Notes: generated by a model not told the origin, from the sequence alone. Shown: positions 8,290 to 16,133, counted from the first letter of the stretch. The stretch: DNA of 64,000 bases from an uncultured Hyphomicrobiales bacterium (GCA_903878085.1 CAIRGJ010000062.1:158340-222339); one strand, 5' to 3'. Made by a program: numbers and translations.

Positions 8290-8670
8290 CTATCTCCGAA
8301 GCCATGACAAATAGCGCCGACCGATTAGTGGCCCGAGCATGACCAGCGCGAAGGTCAGCACAAGCCCTCCCGCTGCCGTCAAAAGGTTCACCGCTAGATA
8401 TTTCGGGGAAGTAAGACGCGGCGTCGGATGCCAAACAGCGCCGTCCAACTGTTGTCGCGCGGCTTCACGGCACAGGAATGCATCTAGATCTCCGCTTAGT
8501 AGACCTGGGGAGCAATGCTTCGTGCGCTCCAAACGCTCCTCGATCTGGCGTGTCTCAATCTCGGTGAGGGCAATCCATTCGCCGGGCTGGAATCGCCATG
8601 TACCCGCTACCGCTGGGACAGCGATTGCGGCTATCACGCCGAGTGAGAAGGCGACCTTCCATTTTCTCAT
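8290..8670 (-). CDS. Two-TM membrane protein in tRNA-Gly element
   Basis: 126-residue protein of unknown family. The N-terminal hydrophobic segment (about residues 5-23, VAFSLGVIAAIAVPAVAG) may be a signal anchor; a polar central region of about 70 residues with two Cys (HCSPG and FLCREA) would then be periplasmic, followed by a second membrane helix (about 94-114) and a basic tail GRRYLSWLRR. It is first gene of a two-gene minus-strand operon. The paired cysteines may form a disulfide (inference). Confidence 0.6.
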   Translation of the reverse strand: MRKWKVAFSLGVIAAIAVPAVAGTWRFQPGEWIALTEIETRQIEERLERTKHCSPGLLSGDLDAFLCREAARQQLDGAVWHPTPRLTSPKYLAVNLLTAAGGLVLTFALVMLGPLIGRRYLSWLRR

Positions 8671-8684
8671 GGTGCATCATACCG

Positions 8685-8727
8685 CCTCATTTTCCCTCAC
8701 AAAACGAGAGAATAATCGGAGAATAAC
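8685..8727 (+). repeat. Right inner arm motifs of tRNA-Gly element
   Basis: CCTCATTTTCCCTCAC at 8685-8700 matches 13 of 16 bases of the left motif at 7644. GAGAGAATAATCGGAGAATAAC at 8706-8727 parallels the left 7704-7722 motif with a 1-nt wider spacing. Same orientation as the left copies. Confidence 0.55.
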
Positions 8728-8763
8728 CCCTCTAACCCATTGATATTACTAGGTGGGAGACGC

Positions 8764-8809
8764 CTTCCCAAGCTGCATACGAGGGTTCGATTCCCTTCGC
8801 CCGCTCCAA
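8764..8809 (+). repeat. attR-like copy of tRNA-Gly 3' end
   Basis: Exact 46-bp copy of 7536-7581. It lacks the acceptor 5' strand, D-arm and anticodon 5' stem, so it is a tRNA fragment and not a gene. It ends 21 nt from the stop codon of the minus-strand DUF2336 gene. Confidence 0.93.
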
Positions 8810-8829
8810 ATCGCAAATACCGGCTGCGG

Positions 8830-9438
8830 TTACGCCAAAGCGAGATTGAGGAACGGCAGCAGCTCAGCCGGCAGATCGCCACGTGCCGCTATCGCCGTTG
8901 CCAGTGGCTTGTCGGTCTTGGCGCGGTTGATCAGTTTGACAAAGCCGATTTCGGAGAACCGCGCTTGCGGATTTGCGATCGCTTTGTGAATAAGTTCAGG
9001 GATGCCGCGATCGACCAGAGCGTCCGTCACCGCCTCGCTGATGCGGCCGCGGCCAGCGATTGCGGCTAGCTGCCTCGGACCTTTGACCGAGGCGGCGACT
9101 TTAGCAATGACCTCGTCGGTGAGCACAGGCGACAACGTAAGAACCGGTACCGCCACCGCGACATCTTCATTCTGTGCCAGAGTGGCGATGACGTTCGGCG
9201 GTGCATTGTCAATCGGGGCCAGCCTTGTGCTCAAAGTGATCAGCGCCGGATTCTCAGCCTTTTCAATCAGACGCTGGATGACGTCGTCGAAAATGGCGAT
9301 CTGCTCGTCCGAAAAGCGCATCGTATCGCTGAGAAACAGGTCGGTTACGCGTTGAAGGATTTGCGATTGCCTGGAAGTCGTGGCCTGGTCGATGGCCACG
9401 TCGAGTTCGGCAATCAATGAATGCGCGTTGGCGGTCAT
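8830..9438 (-). CDS. DUF2336 protein, short form
   Basis: 202-residue alpha-helical protein of the DUF2336 family, unknown function, found near chemotaxis or two-component genes in Alphaproteobacteria. It aligns with the N-terminal ~200 residues of the 364-residue DUF2336 protein at 19213-20307: RVTDLF, a following FS..H/Q.A.FD segment, LA.RLAP..NAPP, DE.A/DVAVA.PVL and ARFSE.G/GYV. The C-terminal 160 residues of the paralog are absent and the stop sits 21 nt from the attR repeat, so it may have been shortened by the integration history. A natural short form is also possible. Confidence 0.75.
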   Translation of the reverse strand: MTANAHSLIAELDVAIDQATTSRQSQILQRVTDLFLSDTMRFSDEQIAIFDDVIQRLIEKAENPALITLSTRLAPIDNAPPNVIATLAQNEDVAVAVPVLTLSPVLTDEVIAKVAASVKGPRQLAAIAGRGRISEAVTDALVDRGIPELIHKAIANPQARFSEIGFVKLINRAKTDKPLATAIAARGDLPAELLPFLNLALA

Positions 9439-9767
9439 GCGTGTTGTCCCAACCGATAATCGTCGTCCAGGCGAAAGACTAGCGCAATGCCTACCGCTAA
9501 ATCAGCAAAATAGACTTAACGGCGGCGGCACCGGCCCGCTCCAGACGTGGAATCTTGGCGCCAAATTCAAAATAAAAATCGTCCAGTAGCAGCAATCTTA
9601 ATCCAGATTATCGATCTGCGATATCACTCCCAATCTACGGCAAATTAAATCTATTCCACACCGTACTACACTAGCTTCCAGCGTGGACGCTGCACGAGCG
9701 CGTCCGGTCGCCCGCACGGGCGGAAACGCGACCTTAGTCCCAGGTCCCAGAAGCGAGTGCCGATCTC
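9439..9767. other. Intergenic region before cheW
   Basis: About 330 bp between the divergent DUF2336 gene and cheW with no convincing ORF. The AT-rich part (about 9560-9670) is the probable location of the che operon promoter; I could not identify a confident -35/-10 or sigma-54/sigma-28 site. Confidence 0.5.
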
Positions 9768-10307
9768 ATGACCCAAACAGCCACCGCATCGGATACCGCC
9801 GAGCTCAATCCGGCCGATGCCATTGTAGCCAGCGGCGCGCGCGCCGCGGCGACGCAAATCCAGTCCATCAGCTTCGCCATCGGCGACGACCAGTACGGCG
9901 TCGACATTATGGCGGTGCGCGAAATCAAAGGCTGGTCGGAAATCACTCACCTGCCGCGCCAGCCCGATTACGTCCGCGGCGTGCTCAATCTGCGCGGCGT
10001 GATCGTCCCGATCATCGACCTGCGCTGCCGGTTCGGCCAAGGTTTGACCGAGGCCACCCCGCTTCACGTCGTCATCATCGTGCAGATCGCCGCGCGCCAG
10101 GTCGGCCTGCTGGCCGACCGCGTGCTCGACATCGTGTCGTTCGAGCCGTCGCAGGTGCAGCCGGTGCCGAAGGTCGCGAAATCCTCGCGCGCCGATTTCC
10201 TGTCCGGCCTCGTGACCATCGAAAACGTGATGCTGGCGCTGATCGACCTGCCGAACCTTTTGACGGTCACTGCTAACGAAGCCGACGAACCCGCCGCAGT
10301 GCACTAA
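9768..10307 (+). CDS. cheW: CheW coupling protein
   Basis: 179-residue scaffold linking chemoreceptors to the CheA kinase at the inner membrane. A 30-residue Ala-rich N-terminal extension precedes a complete CheW fold: ISFAIGDDQYGVDIMAVREI, the receptor/CheA-contact VRGVLNLRGVIVPIIDLRCRFG, and GLLADRVLDIVSF. It is the first gene of the che operon; the MCP gene follows 37 nt later. The full-length receptor, adaptation and kinase genes downstream make a chemosensory role secure. Confidence 0.94.
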   Translation: MTQTATASDTAELNPADAIVASGARAAATQIQSISFAIGDDQYGVDIMAVREIKGWSEITHLPRQPDYVRGVLNLRGVIVPIIDLRCRFGQGLTEATPLHVVIIVQIAARQVGLLADRVLDIVSFEPSQVQPVPKVAKSSRADFLSGLVTIENVMLALIDLPNLLTVTANEADEPAAVH

Positions 10308-10344
10308 CCCCTCGTTACACCAGGCTCAATAGGATTTTCTCGAC

Positions 10345-12090
10345 ATGAAGATCGCAGACGTCAAGATTCTCTACAAGATCATCTCCTGCTTCGCGCTTCT
10401 CGCGATCGTCGTGGCTAGCGCGACCTGGTACTCAACTTCGCGCATGAGCGCGATCGATGGCGCCTACTCCAGGATTATCGAAAAGGACGTCGCTGCGGCC
10501 CTCACGGTTACCAGAGCCAGCCGATCCTATCTCGCCTTTCGCCTTGCGAATTGGCAGTTGATCGCCGAAACCAAGGACGCGGCGATGAAGAAAGCCGCAG
10601 AAGATGCTACCGCAGCTCAGAAACGTTTTCTGTCATTTTTGGACGAAACGAAACGGCTCACTCCGCATTTCGAGCGCCAGGTCAACGAGATACAACAAAA
10701 ATTCAACGCTCTAGTGCCGGAATACCAGGCCATTCAGACCTTGGCCATGGCAAACAAGCACGAAGAGGCGACCGCACGGCTTGATGCGCTGCTGCCCAAA
10801 GGCGCGGAACTCTCGACGGCGATGAATGCGATTTCGGACGATATCGCCAAATCGATGAACGCGGCGTCGGATGCGGCCACTGCCACAACCAATCAAACGA
10901 TTTTCGTCACGTACAGCTCGATTGCCGTCGCAATGGCGGTCGTCATGATGCTCGCCTTCTTCTTGGTGCAGTCGACCATCGTCAGGCCGCTCGGCCGCCT
11001 TGTCGTTGAGCTCGAGAAGCTGGCCGACGGCGATTTCAACATCAAGCTCGACAGCCTCGGCCGTAAGGACGAGATCGGGCAAATCTCGGACGCGGCTGAG
11101 TTGGTCGCCGAGCGCGTCGGTGCGACCATCGGCAACATCAAGATTTCGGCGAACGAGGTCACCAACGCCTCGGCCGAGATTTCGACCAGCACCACCGATC
11201 TGTCGCAGCGCACCGAGGAACAGGCCGCCAGCCTGGAAGAAACCTCGGCGTCGATGGAAGAGATGACGGCAACGGTCAAAAAGAACGCCGAGAACGCTAG
11301 AGAAGCCAGCAACCTCGCTGCCAGCACACAAGACGTGGCTGATCGCGGCGGTCAGGTCGTCGCCAAGACGGTCGAGGCCTTGGCAAAGATCGAAGACTCG
11401 TCCCGCAAGATCTCCGACATCATCGGCGTCATCGACGAAATCGCCCGCCAGACCAATTTGCTGGCGCTTAACGCTGCGGTCGAAGCGGCCCGCGCCGGCG
11501 AAGCCGGCCGCGGTTTCGCGGTGGTTGCAACGGAAGTGCGCAGCCTGGCGCAGCGCTCGTCGCAGGCCGCCAAGGACATCAAGGAACTGATCACCAACAG
11601 CAACGGTCAGGTCAAAGACGGTGTCGACCTGGTCAACAAGGCCGGTCAGTCGCTCACCGAGATCGTCGAGTCGATCAAGAAGGTTACTGCGGTCGTGGGC
11701 GAAATCGCCAATGCCAGCGCGGAGCAGTCGACCGGCCTGGAAGAGATCAACAAGGCGCTGACCCAGATGGACGAGGTCACGCAGCAGAACTCGGCGCTGG
11801 TCGAGGAAAATGCCGCTACCGCCAAGACGCTCGAAGGCCAGGCCAAGTCGATGGACGAGCGCGTCGCGGGCTTCCGCCTGCGCGGCGGTTCCGCGAACGC
11901 CGACTTCGAACCGGCCGCGGCGGCGCCCGTGCGCCAGGCGCCGGTCGCGGCAGCGCGACCGAAGGCCGCCCCGCCGAAGCGTTCGGTGGCGCCTGCGAAA
12001 GCAAGTGTTCAGGCAAACCGCGGCCCGGTCGGCCGCATGCAGGCGGGCCTTGCGACCGCTCTCAACGAGCCGGACTGGAAGGAATTCTGA
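10345..12090 (+). CDS. Methyl-accepting chemotaxis protein with CheR-docking tail
   Basis: 581-residue transmembrane chemoreceptor. TM1 is about residues 10-30, a periplasmic four-helix sensor region about 31-184, TM2 about 185-210, then HAMP ([22 protein letters not shown]), the adaptation and signalling helices with hairpin tip [35 protein letters not shown] residues near 360-395, an Ala/Pro-rich flexible linker (about 520-560) and the C-terminal pentapeptide DWKEF. That matches the xWxxF tether recognised by CheR and CheB. The stop TGA overlaps the ATG of the next gene by 1 nt. The ligand is unknown. Confidence 0.94.
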   Translation: MKIADVKILYKIISCFALLAIVVASATWYSTSRMSAIDGAYSRIIEKDVAAALTVTRASRSYLAFRLANWQLIAETKDAAMKKAAEDATAAQKRFLSFLDETKRLTPHFERQVNEIQQKFNALVPEYQAIQTLAMANKHEEATARLDALLPKGAELSTAMNAISDDIAKSMNAASDAATATTNQTIFVTYSSIAVAMAVVMMLAFFLVQSTIVRPLGRLVVELEKLADGDFNIKLDSLGRKDEIGQISDAAELVAERVGATIGNIKISANEVTNASAEISTSTTDLSQRTEEQAASLEETSASMEEMTATVKKNAENAREASNLAASTQDVADRGGQVVAKTVEALAKIEDSSRKISDIIGVIDEIARQTNLLALNAAVEAARAGEAGRGFAVVATEVRSLAQRSSQAAKDIKELITNSNGQVKDGVDLVNKAGQSLTEIVESIKKVTAVVGEIANASAEQSTGLEEINKALTQMDEVTQQNSALVEENAATAKTLEGQAKSMDERVAGFRLRGGSANADFEPAAAAPVRQAPVAAARPKAAPPKRSVAPAKASVQANRGPVGRMQAGLATALNEPDWKEF

Positions 12091-12470
12091 TGTCAGGCGC
12101 CGGGAGAATCATGATGACCCACATGAAGATCGTAGCCGCAGTCGCACTTCTGATGGGCGTGTGTGCGCTCGCCCAGGGTGGGGAATTCGCCACCAAGGAT
12201 GAGGCCGTCGCGATGGTCAAAACGGCCGTGGCTTTCGTCAAACAGGAGGGCGGCGAAAAAGCTTACACCGCGTTCCCCGCCAAGGACGCCTTCGCCGACC
12301 ACGATCTCTACGTCGTCGTTCACAGCAACGACGGCGAAGTGCTGGCGCACGGCTCTAACCCGAAGCTGGTCGGCAAGGACATGAACGACGCCCGGGACGT
12401 CGATGGCAAGTACTACGTCAAAGAGTGCCTCGCGCTTGCCGCCAAGCAGGAAAGCTTCTGGCCGGGCTAA
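12090..12470 (+). CDS. Exported single Cache-domain protein, apparently C-terminally short
   Basis: 126-residue protein with a signal peptide (VAAVALLMGVCALAQGGEF) and a single Cache domain (TKDEAVAMVKTAVAF to YYVKECLALAAKQESFW). It lacks any signalling domain, so it may be a soluble periplasmic ligand-binding partner of the adjacent receptor. Related Cache proteins usually continue with a further strand after the FW motif, which is missing here. Start: ATG 12090 overlaps the MCP stop; ATG 12111 after GGGAG is an alternative that shortens the signal peptide. Its stop overlaps the ATG of a small ORF by 1 nt. Confidence 0.75.
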   Translation: MSGAGRIMMTHMKIVAAVALLMGVCALAQGGEFATKDEAVAMVKTAVAFVKQEGGEKAYTAFPAKDAFADHDLYVVVHSNDGEVLAHGSNPKLVGKDMNDARDVDGKYYVKECLALAAKQESFWPG

Positions 12471-12571
12471 TGCCGAAATCAAACATTGCCGCTTATCGCG
12501 GCTCGATTGGGCGCAATCAGGCAGGGCTCGCCACCGCGCTCAAGACCGAACCGGACTGGAAGGAGTTCTAA
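12470..12571 (+). CDS. 33-residue ORF ending in a CheR-docking DWKEF tail
   Basis: ATG 12470 shares one base with the TAA of the Cache gene, and the frame runs 33 codons to TAA 12569-12571. Its last 20 residues ([20 protein letters not shown]) match the extreme C-terminus of the MCP at 10345 in 17 positions with one inserted residue. The codons differ at eight synonymous sites against two replacements, which indicates selection on the peptide. Its AAGGAG (within the DWKEF codons) also serves as the ribosome-binding site of cheR. It may be a free docking peptide for CheR/CheB or the last remnant of a second MCP; expression is unproven. Confidence 0.5.
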   Translation: MPKSNIAAYRGSIGRNQAGLATALKTEPDWKEF

Positions 12572-12573
12572 TA

Positions 12574-13488
12574 ATGAAGAGCCCAGCCTTGCGCGTAGCA
12601 AATCGCAAATCGACGACGGCGGCGTTCGCTTCGGGCGATCTCGCTATTGCCGATGCCACACGCGAGTTTGAGTTTTCCGACACGGACTTCCGCGAGCTGG
12701 CGCAATACGCCTATAGCCAAGCCGGAATCTCGCTGGCGGACAGCAAGCGTAATCTTATCTATAGCCGGTTGTCGCGCCGGCTGCGCGCGCTTGGCCAGAC
12801 GACGTTCAAGCAATATCGAAATTATTTGAGTGAGAATGAATCCGAGCTGGAAAACTTTATCAACGCGATTTCGACGAACCTGACGAAGTTTTTCCGCGAA
12901 GCGCACCACTTCGATCATTTCCGCACTCACGTCGCGGTGCCTTTCGTCCAGGGGGCGCACGGTAAGTCCGGGCAGCGTCTGCGTGTCTGGTCGGCCGGTT
13001 GTTCGACCGGCGAGGAGCCTTACACCATCGCGGTCGTGCTCAAACGCGAGATCCGAAACCCTGAGCAACACGACGTACGTATCCTTGCGACGGACATCGA
13101 CACCAACGTCATCGCAAAAGGCGCCGCCGGCGAATATCCGCTCAGCTCGATCGACGAAGTGCCCAAGACCTACCGGGAATACTTCCAGCCTCTCGATGGC
13201 GATCCCGATGCGACCGAAGTCGTCATGGGCGACGAGGTCCGTTCGCTCATCAGTTTTGCGCGCATCAACCTGATGGACCCTTGGCCCTTCAGAGGACGGT
13301 TCGACGCCATCTTCTGCCGCAACGTCATGATCTACTTCGACGGCCCGACCAAGTCGGCGCTGGTCGACCGCTTCACCCAGCAACTCAAACCTGGCGGCTG
13401 GTTGTACATCGGTCATTCCGAATCGCTGATCGGCTCGCACCCTGGTCTGGAACTCGTGGGCCGCACCGTTTACCGGAGAGAATCGTGA
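12574..13488 (+). CDS. cheR: CheR chemoreceptor glutamate methyltransferase
   Basis: 304-residue SAM-dependent methyltransferase that methylates receptor glutamates. An N-terminal helical domain (FRELAQYAYSQAGISLADSKRNLIYSRLSRRLR) is followed by TNLTKFFREAHHFDHF, the SAM-binding WSAGCSTGEEPYTIA, ATDIDTNVI, CRNVMIYFD and the GHSESL end motif. The start ATG 12574 follows AAGGAG at 8 nt. An in-frame upstream extension to 12403 is only read-through across the Cache gene and small ORF. The stop overlaps the cheD GTG by 4 nt. Confidence 0.95.
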   Translation: MKSPALRVANRKSTTAAFASGDLAIADATREFEFSDTDFRELAQYAYSQAGISLADSKRNLIYSRLSRRLRALGQTTFKQYRNYLSENESELENFINAISTNLTKFFREAHHFDHFRTHVAVPFVQGAHGKSGQRLRVWSAGCSTGEEPYTIAVVLKREIRNPEQHDVRILATDIDTNVIAKGAAGEYPLSSIDEVPKTYREYFQPLDGDPDATEVVMGDEVRSLISFARINLMDPWPFRGRFDAIFCRNVMIYFDGPTKSALVDRFTQQLKPGGWLYIGHSESLIGSHPGLELVGRTVYRRES

Positions 13489-14135
13489 GCGCTGCTCCCG
13501 CACTACGCCTTCCCGCCGATTCGGGCGCCGTCAACGGCGGTAGTGCCGTTGCCACTCGCAAGTTTTTCGATTCCGCCGAATCGAATTGGATGGTGAAGGT
13601 TTTCCCGGGCGAATACTTCGTCACCTCGAAATCCGATGAGGTGCTGGTGACCGTCCTCGGCTCCTGCGTCGCGGCTTGCATCCGCGATCCGCAAAGGCGG
13701 ATCGGCGGCATGAACCACTTTATGCTGCCCCACAGCAAAGGCGGCAATTGGGGCGGCGATATGCAGTCCACCCGGTTCGGTAACTTCGCCATGGAGAAGC
13801 TCATCAATGAGCTGATGAAGGCCGGATGTTCTCGCAGTTCGCTTGAAATCAAAGTGTTCGGCGGCGGCAACGTCACCGATACGCAAAATGCCATCGGCAC
13901 GGAAAACTGCCGATTCATCATGCGCTACCTGGAGTCGGAAGGGTTGCGGTGCTCGGTCCAGGATTTGGGCGGCCTGCTGCCGCGCCGCATCCACTACTAT
14001 CCCGAGACCGGTCGCGTCATCCGCCGATTGCTCGGCTCCGGCGAATCCAAAGCCGTTGCGCGCGAAGAGACCGAATATGTCAGCCGCCTGTCGACGCGAA
14101 CGATGGCGGGCGAAATTCAACTGTTCGACGAGTGA
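13485..14135 (+). CDS. cheD: CheD chemoreceptor glutamine deamidase
   Basis: 216-residue protein of the CheD family, which deamidates receptor glutamines and tunes adaptation. Family motifs: VLGSCVAACIRD with the catalytic Cys, GGMNHFMLPH with the catalytic His, FGGGNV, and a C-terminal GRVIRRLL. It begins at GTG 13485 overlapping the cheR stop (GTGA), after a GGAGAG ribosome-binding site, and its TGA overlaps the cheB ATG by one base. The roughly 35-residue N-terminal extension before the core is unremarkable. Confidence 0.94.
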   Translation: MSAAPALRLPADSGAVNGGSAVATRKFFDSAESNWMVKVFPGEYFVTSKSDEVLVTVLGSCVAACIRDPQRRIGGMNHFMLPHSKGGNWGGDMQSTRFGNFAMEKLINELMKAGCSRSSLEIKVFGGGNVTDTQNAIGTENCRFIMRYLESEGLRCSVQDLGGLLPRRIHYYPETGRVIRRLLGSGESKAVAREETEYVSRLSTRTMAGEIQLFDE

Positions 14136-15238
14136 TGGAAAAAATCATGACCAAGCCCGTACGTGTTCTGATTGTCGACGACTCGCCGGTCATTCGGCAG
14201 TTGCTGTCGATGTTGTTGTCCGCCGATCCAGAAATCGAGGCGGTCGGCACGGCCAGCGACCCGCTGATCGCGCGCGAGCGTATCAAGGCACTTAATCCCG
14301 ATGTCATCACGCTCGATATCGAGATGCCGAACATGGACGGCGTCACCTTCTTGCGTAAGATTATGGAATTGCGGCCGATGCCGGTCGTCATGATCTCCAC
14401 CCTCACGCAGGCCGGCGCGGAGATCACGCTCGAAGCGCTCGAAATCGGCGCGGTCGATTTCATCGGCAAGCCGACCGGTGACCTCAACCATGGCATTGAA
14501 GTACTGGCCGCGGAGCTGCAGTCGAAAGTCAAAGCAGCGGCCCATGCCCGCGTCGGCGCGCGCCAGGCACCGAGAATCGCACGCCCGCCGCGGATCGACC
14601 GGGGCCCGAGCTCCCACGACAAGATCATTGCAATTGGCGCCTCGACCGGCGGCGTGGAAGCGCTGAAAGCCGTGTTGATGGACATGCCGGCGGTGTGCCC
14701 TCCGATCCTCATCACGCAGCATATGCCGCCGCGCTTCACCGCGGCTTTCGCCGCACGTCTTGACAAGGAATGCCCGATGGCAGTGTCCGAGGCGATCCAC
14801 AACGAGATTATCGAGCCCAATCACGCCTACATCGCGCCTGGCGCGCAGCATATGGAATTGGTCCGCGTCGGTGGCCATTACCGGTGCAGCCTGAACGAGA
14901 GCCCGACCGTTTCCGGCCATCGGCCTTCGGTCGATGTCTTGTTCCGGTCGTTCGCGCGCGTCGCGGGGAAATCGGCGGTCGCTGCGATCCTGACGGGAAT
15001 GGGCAAGGACGGCGCGGCTGGCATGCTCGAGTTGCGGACCGCGGGCGGCAAGACGCTCGGCCAGGACGAGGCATCTTCGCTGGTCTATGGCATGCCGCGG
15101 GCCGCGTTCGAATGCGGTGCGGTGATGCGTCAGTATTCGTTGTCCCACATGGCCGACGGCATCCTCGAAGCTTGCGAAGATAGCAGCAAAACGCAACCGC
15201 GGACTGGCGATCCGCGCCGTACGAACCGCGCAGTCTGA
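14135..15238 (+). CDS. cheB: CheB receptor methylesterase/glutaminase
   Basis: 367-residue response-regulator enzyme. The receiver domain (RVLIVDDSPVIRQLL, phospho-Asp61 in ITLDIEMPNMDG, STLTQ, Lys in GKPTG) is joined by a basic linker to the methylesterase domain with the Ser-His-Asp triad in GASTGGVEAL, ITQHMPPRFT and GMGKDGAAGM. It removes receptor methyl groups when phosphorylated by CheA. ATG 14135 overlaps the cheD stop (TGATG). Confidence 0.96.
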   Translation: MEKIMTKPVRVLIVDDSPVIRQLLSMLLSADPEIEAVGTASDPLIARERIKALNPDVITLDIEMPNMDGVTFLRKIMELRPMPVVMISTLTQAGAEITLEALEIGAVDFIGKPTGDLNHGIEVLAAELQSKVKAAAHARVGARQAPRIARPPRIDRGPSSHDKIIAIGASTGGVEALKAVLMDMPAVCPPILITQHMPPRFTAAFAARLDKECPMAVSEAIHNEIIEPNHAYIAPGAQHMELVRVGGHYRCSLNESPTVSGHRPSVDVLFRSFARVAGKSAVAAILTGMGKDGAAGMLELRTAGGKTLGQDEASSLVYGMPRAAFECGAVMRQYSLSHMADGILEACEDSSKTQPRTGDPRRTNRAV

Positions 15239-15264
15239 GCGAATTGAAAAGGTCGGAGAATTAC

Positions 15265-16107
15265 GTGAACGAAAATGCGAGCGAGACTCTGATGAAGCTG
15301 CCCGAGGTGCTCGATCTCACCGCGGCCGAAGGTTTTCTGGAGTCGATGCGCCAGCAAGCTAATGGCGAACTTTGCGTGGATGCCTCCGCGGTCAGGACGA
15401 TCACCCTGCCGTGCGTGCAGATTGTCCTTGCGGCGGCGAGGGCGCGCGAATCGATGTCGGTCAAGAACCCATCGCCCGCATTCGTCAGTGCGTTCGAAGA
15501 TCTCGGCATCGATTGGACCCAGGATATCAAACTCAACCAGGATCAATCGTTGAACGATGACGAAATGGAAGGGCTGGCCCAGGATCTGAGCCAGGATCAA
15601 ACCCAAGATCCGGCTCAAGATCAGGCCGAAACTCAAGAGTATGGCGACAGTGTTGAAGATGCGGGGCAACCGCCTGTCGATAGTAACGGAGCTTCGGACG
15701 CAGTCAGTCAGATTAATCCTCATCACATGAGCGAGAGTACCATGGCTAAGCGAATTCTAACCATCGACGACTCCAAGACGATGCGCGATATGCTCATGCT
15801 GACATTGGCGGAAGCAGGCTTTGATGTTCTCCAGGCTGTCGATGGGCAAAACGGACTCGACGTGCTCGGTGACCAGCAAGTCGACGTCATCATCACCGAT
15901 ATCAACATGCCGATAATGGATGGCTACGAGGTCATCCGGCGGTTGCGGCAAGATCCCAACCATAAGTCGACGCCGATTTTGGTCTTGACGACCGAAAGCG
16001 AAGCCGAAAAGAAAAATATGGCCCGCGAAGCCGGCGCCACCGGCTGGATGGTCAAGCCATTCGATCCGGACCGCCTTATCGCGACGGTACGTAAAGTTGC
16101 TCCTTAG
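15265..16107 (+). CDS. STAS-domain / CheY receiver fusion
   Basis: 280-residue protein from GTG 15265 (GGAG 6 nt upstream; the TTG at 15244 lacks support). Residues about 10-85 form a STAS domain like those encoded beside cheY in related che clusters. Residues 86-150 are an Asp/Gln-rich linker with repeated QD units. Residues about 160-280 are a complete receiver: LTIDDSKTMRDML, phospho-Asp212 in IITDINMPIMDG, LTTES and VKPFDP. Internal ATGs at 15727 and 15742 could yield a separate CheY. It sits between cheB and cheA. The fusion may place CheY on a STAS-mediated partner (inference). Confidence 0.85.
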   Translation: MNENASETLMKLPEVLDLTAAEGFLESMRQQANGELCVDASAVRTITLPCVQIVLAAARARESMSVKNPSPAFVSAFEDLGIDWTQDIKLNQDQSLNDDEMEGLAQDLSQDQTQDPAQDQAETQEYGDSVEDAGQPPVDSNGASDAVSQINPHHMSESTMAKRILTIDDSKTMRDMLMLTLAEAGFDVLQAVDGQNGLDVLGDQQVDVIITDINMPIMDGYEVIRRLRQDPNHKSTPILVLTTESEAEKKNMAREAGATGWMVKPFDPDRLIATVRKVAP

Positions 16108-16133
16108 AATCTGGGAATAGGTAAGGGCCGTCC

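Larger units (their letters stand above)
7582..8809. mobile_element. Integrase-less 1.2-kb element integrated at tRNA-Gly
   Basis: About 1,228 bp bounded by a perfect 46-bp direct repeat of the tRNA-Gly 3' end, with the intact tRNA on the left and only the 3' fragment on the right. The interior is visibly AT-richer than its neighbours and holds one plus-strand and two minus-strand small ORFs, none resembling an integrase. Both ends carry the same ordered inner motifs (CCTCAT..TTCCCTCAC-like, then AGAATAAT-GAGAATAA), as expected of recombinase arm sites. It is either a deletion remnant of an island or a non-autonomous element mobilised in trans; the sequence cannot decide. Confidence 0.85.

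Noticed and set aside
8339..8743. 134-codon plus-strand ORF inside the tRNA-Gly element
   Set aside because: It overlaps the two-TM minus-strand gene almost entirely; the minus gene has a signal/TM pattern and operon partner, the plus frame is Arg/Ser-rich shadow.
8753..8989. Second tRNA-Gly gene at the right end of the element
   Set aside because: Only the 3' 46 nt are present; acceptor 5' strand and D-arm are missing, so it is an att fragment.
12440..12571. Programmed -1 frameshift fusing the Cache protein to the DWKEF tail
   Set aside because: No slippery heptamer is seen at the stop, and the fused tail would be exported with the Cache domain where CheR cannot reach it.
12403..12573. In-frame N-terminal extension of cheR
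   Set aside because: It runs through the Cache gene and the 33-codon ORF without homology; ATG 12574 has a good AAGGAG site and gives the normal CheR N-terminus.
15540..15720. Possible CRISPR or tandem-repeat locus in the STAS-CheY gene
   Set aside because: The repeats are short GAT-CAA/CAG codon runs coding for a Asp/Gln linker in an open frame; there are no spacers or regular unit length.
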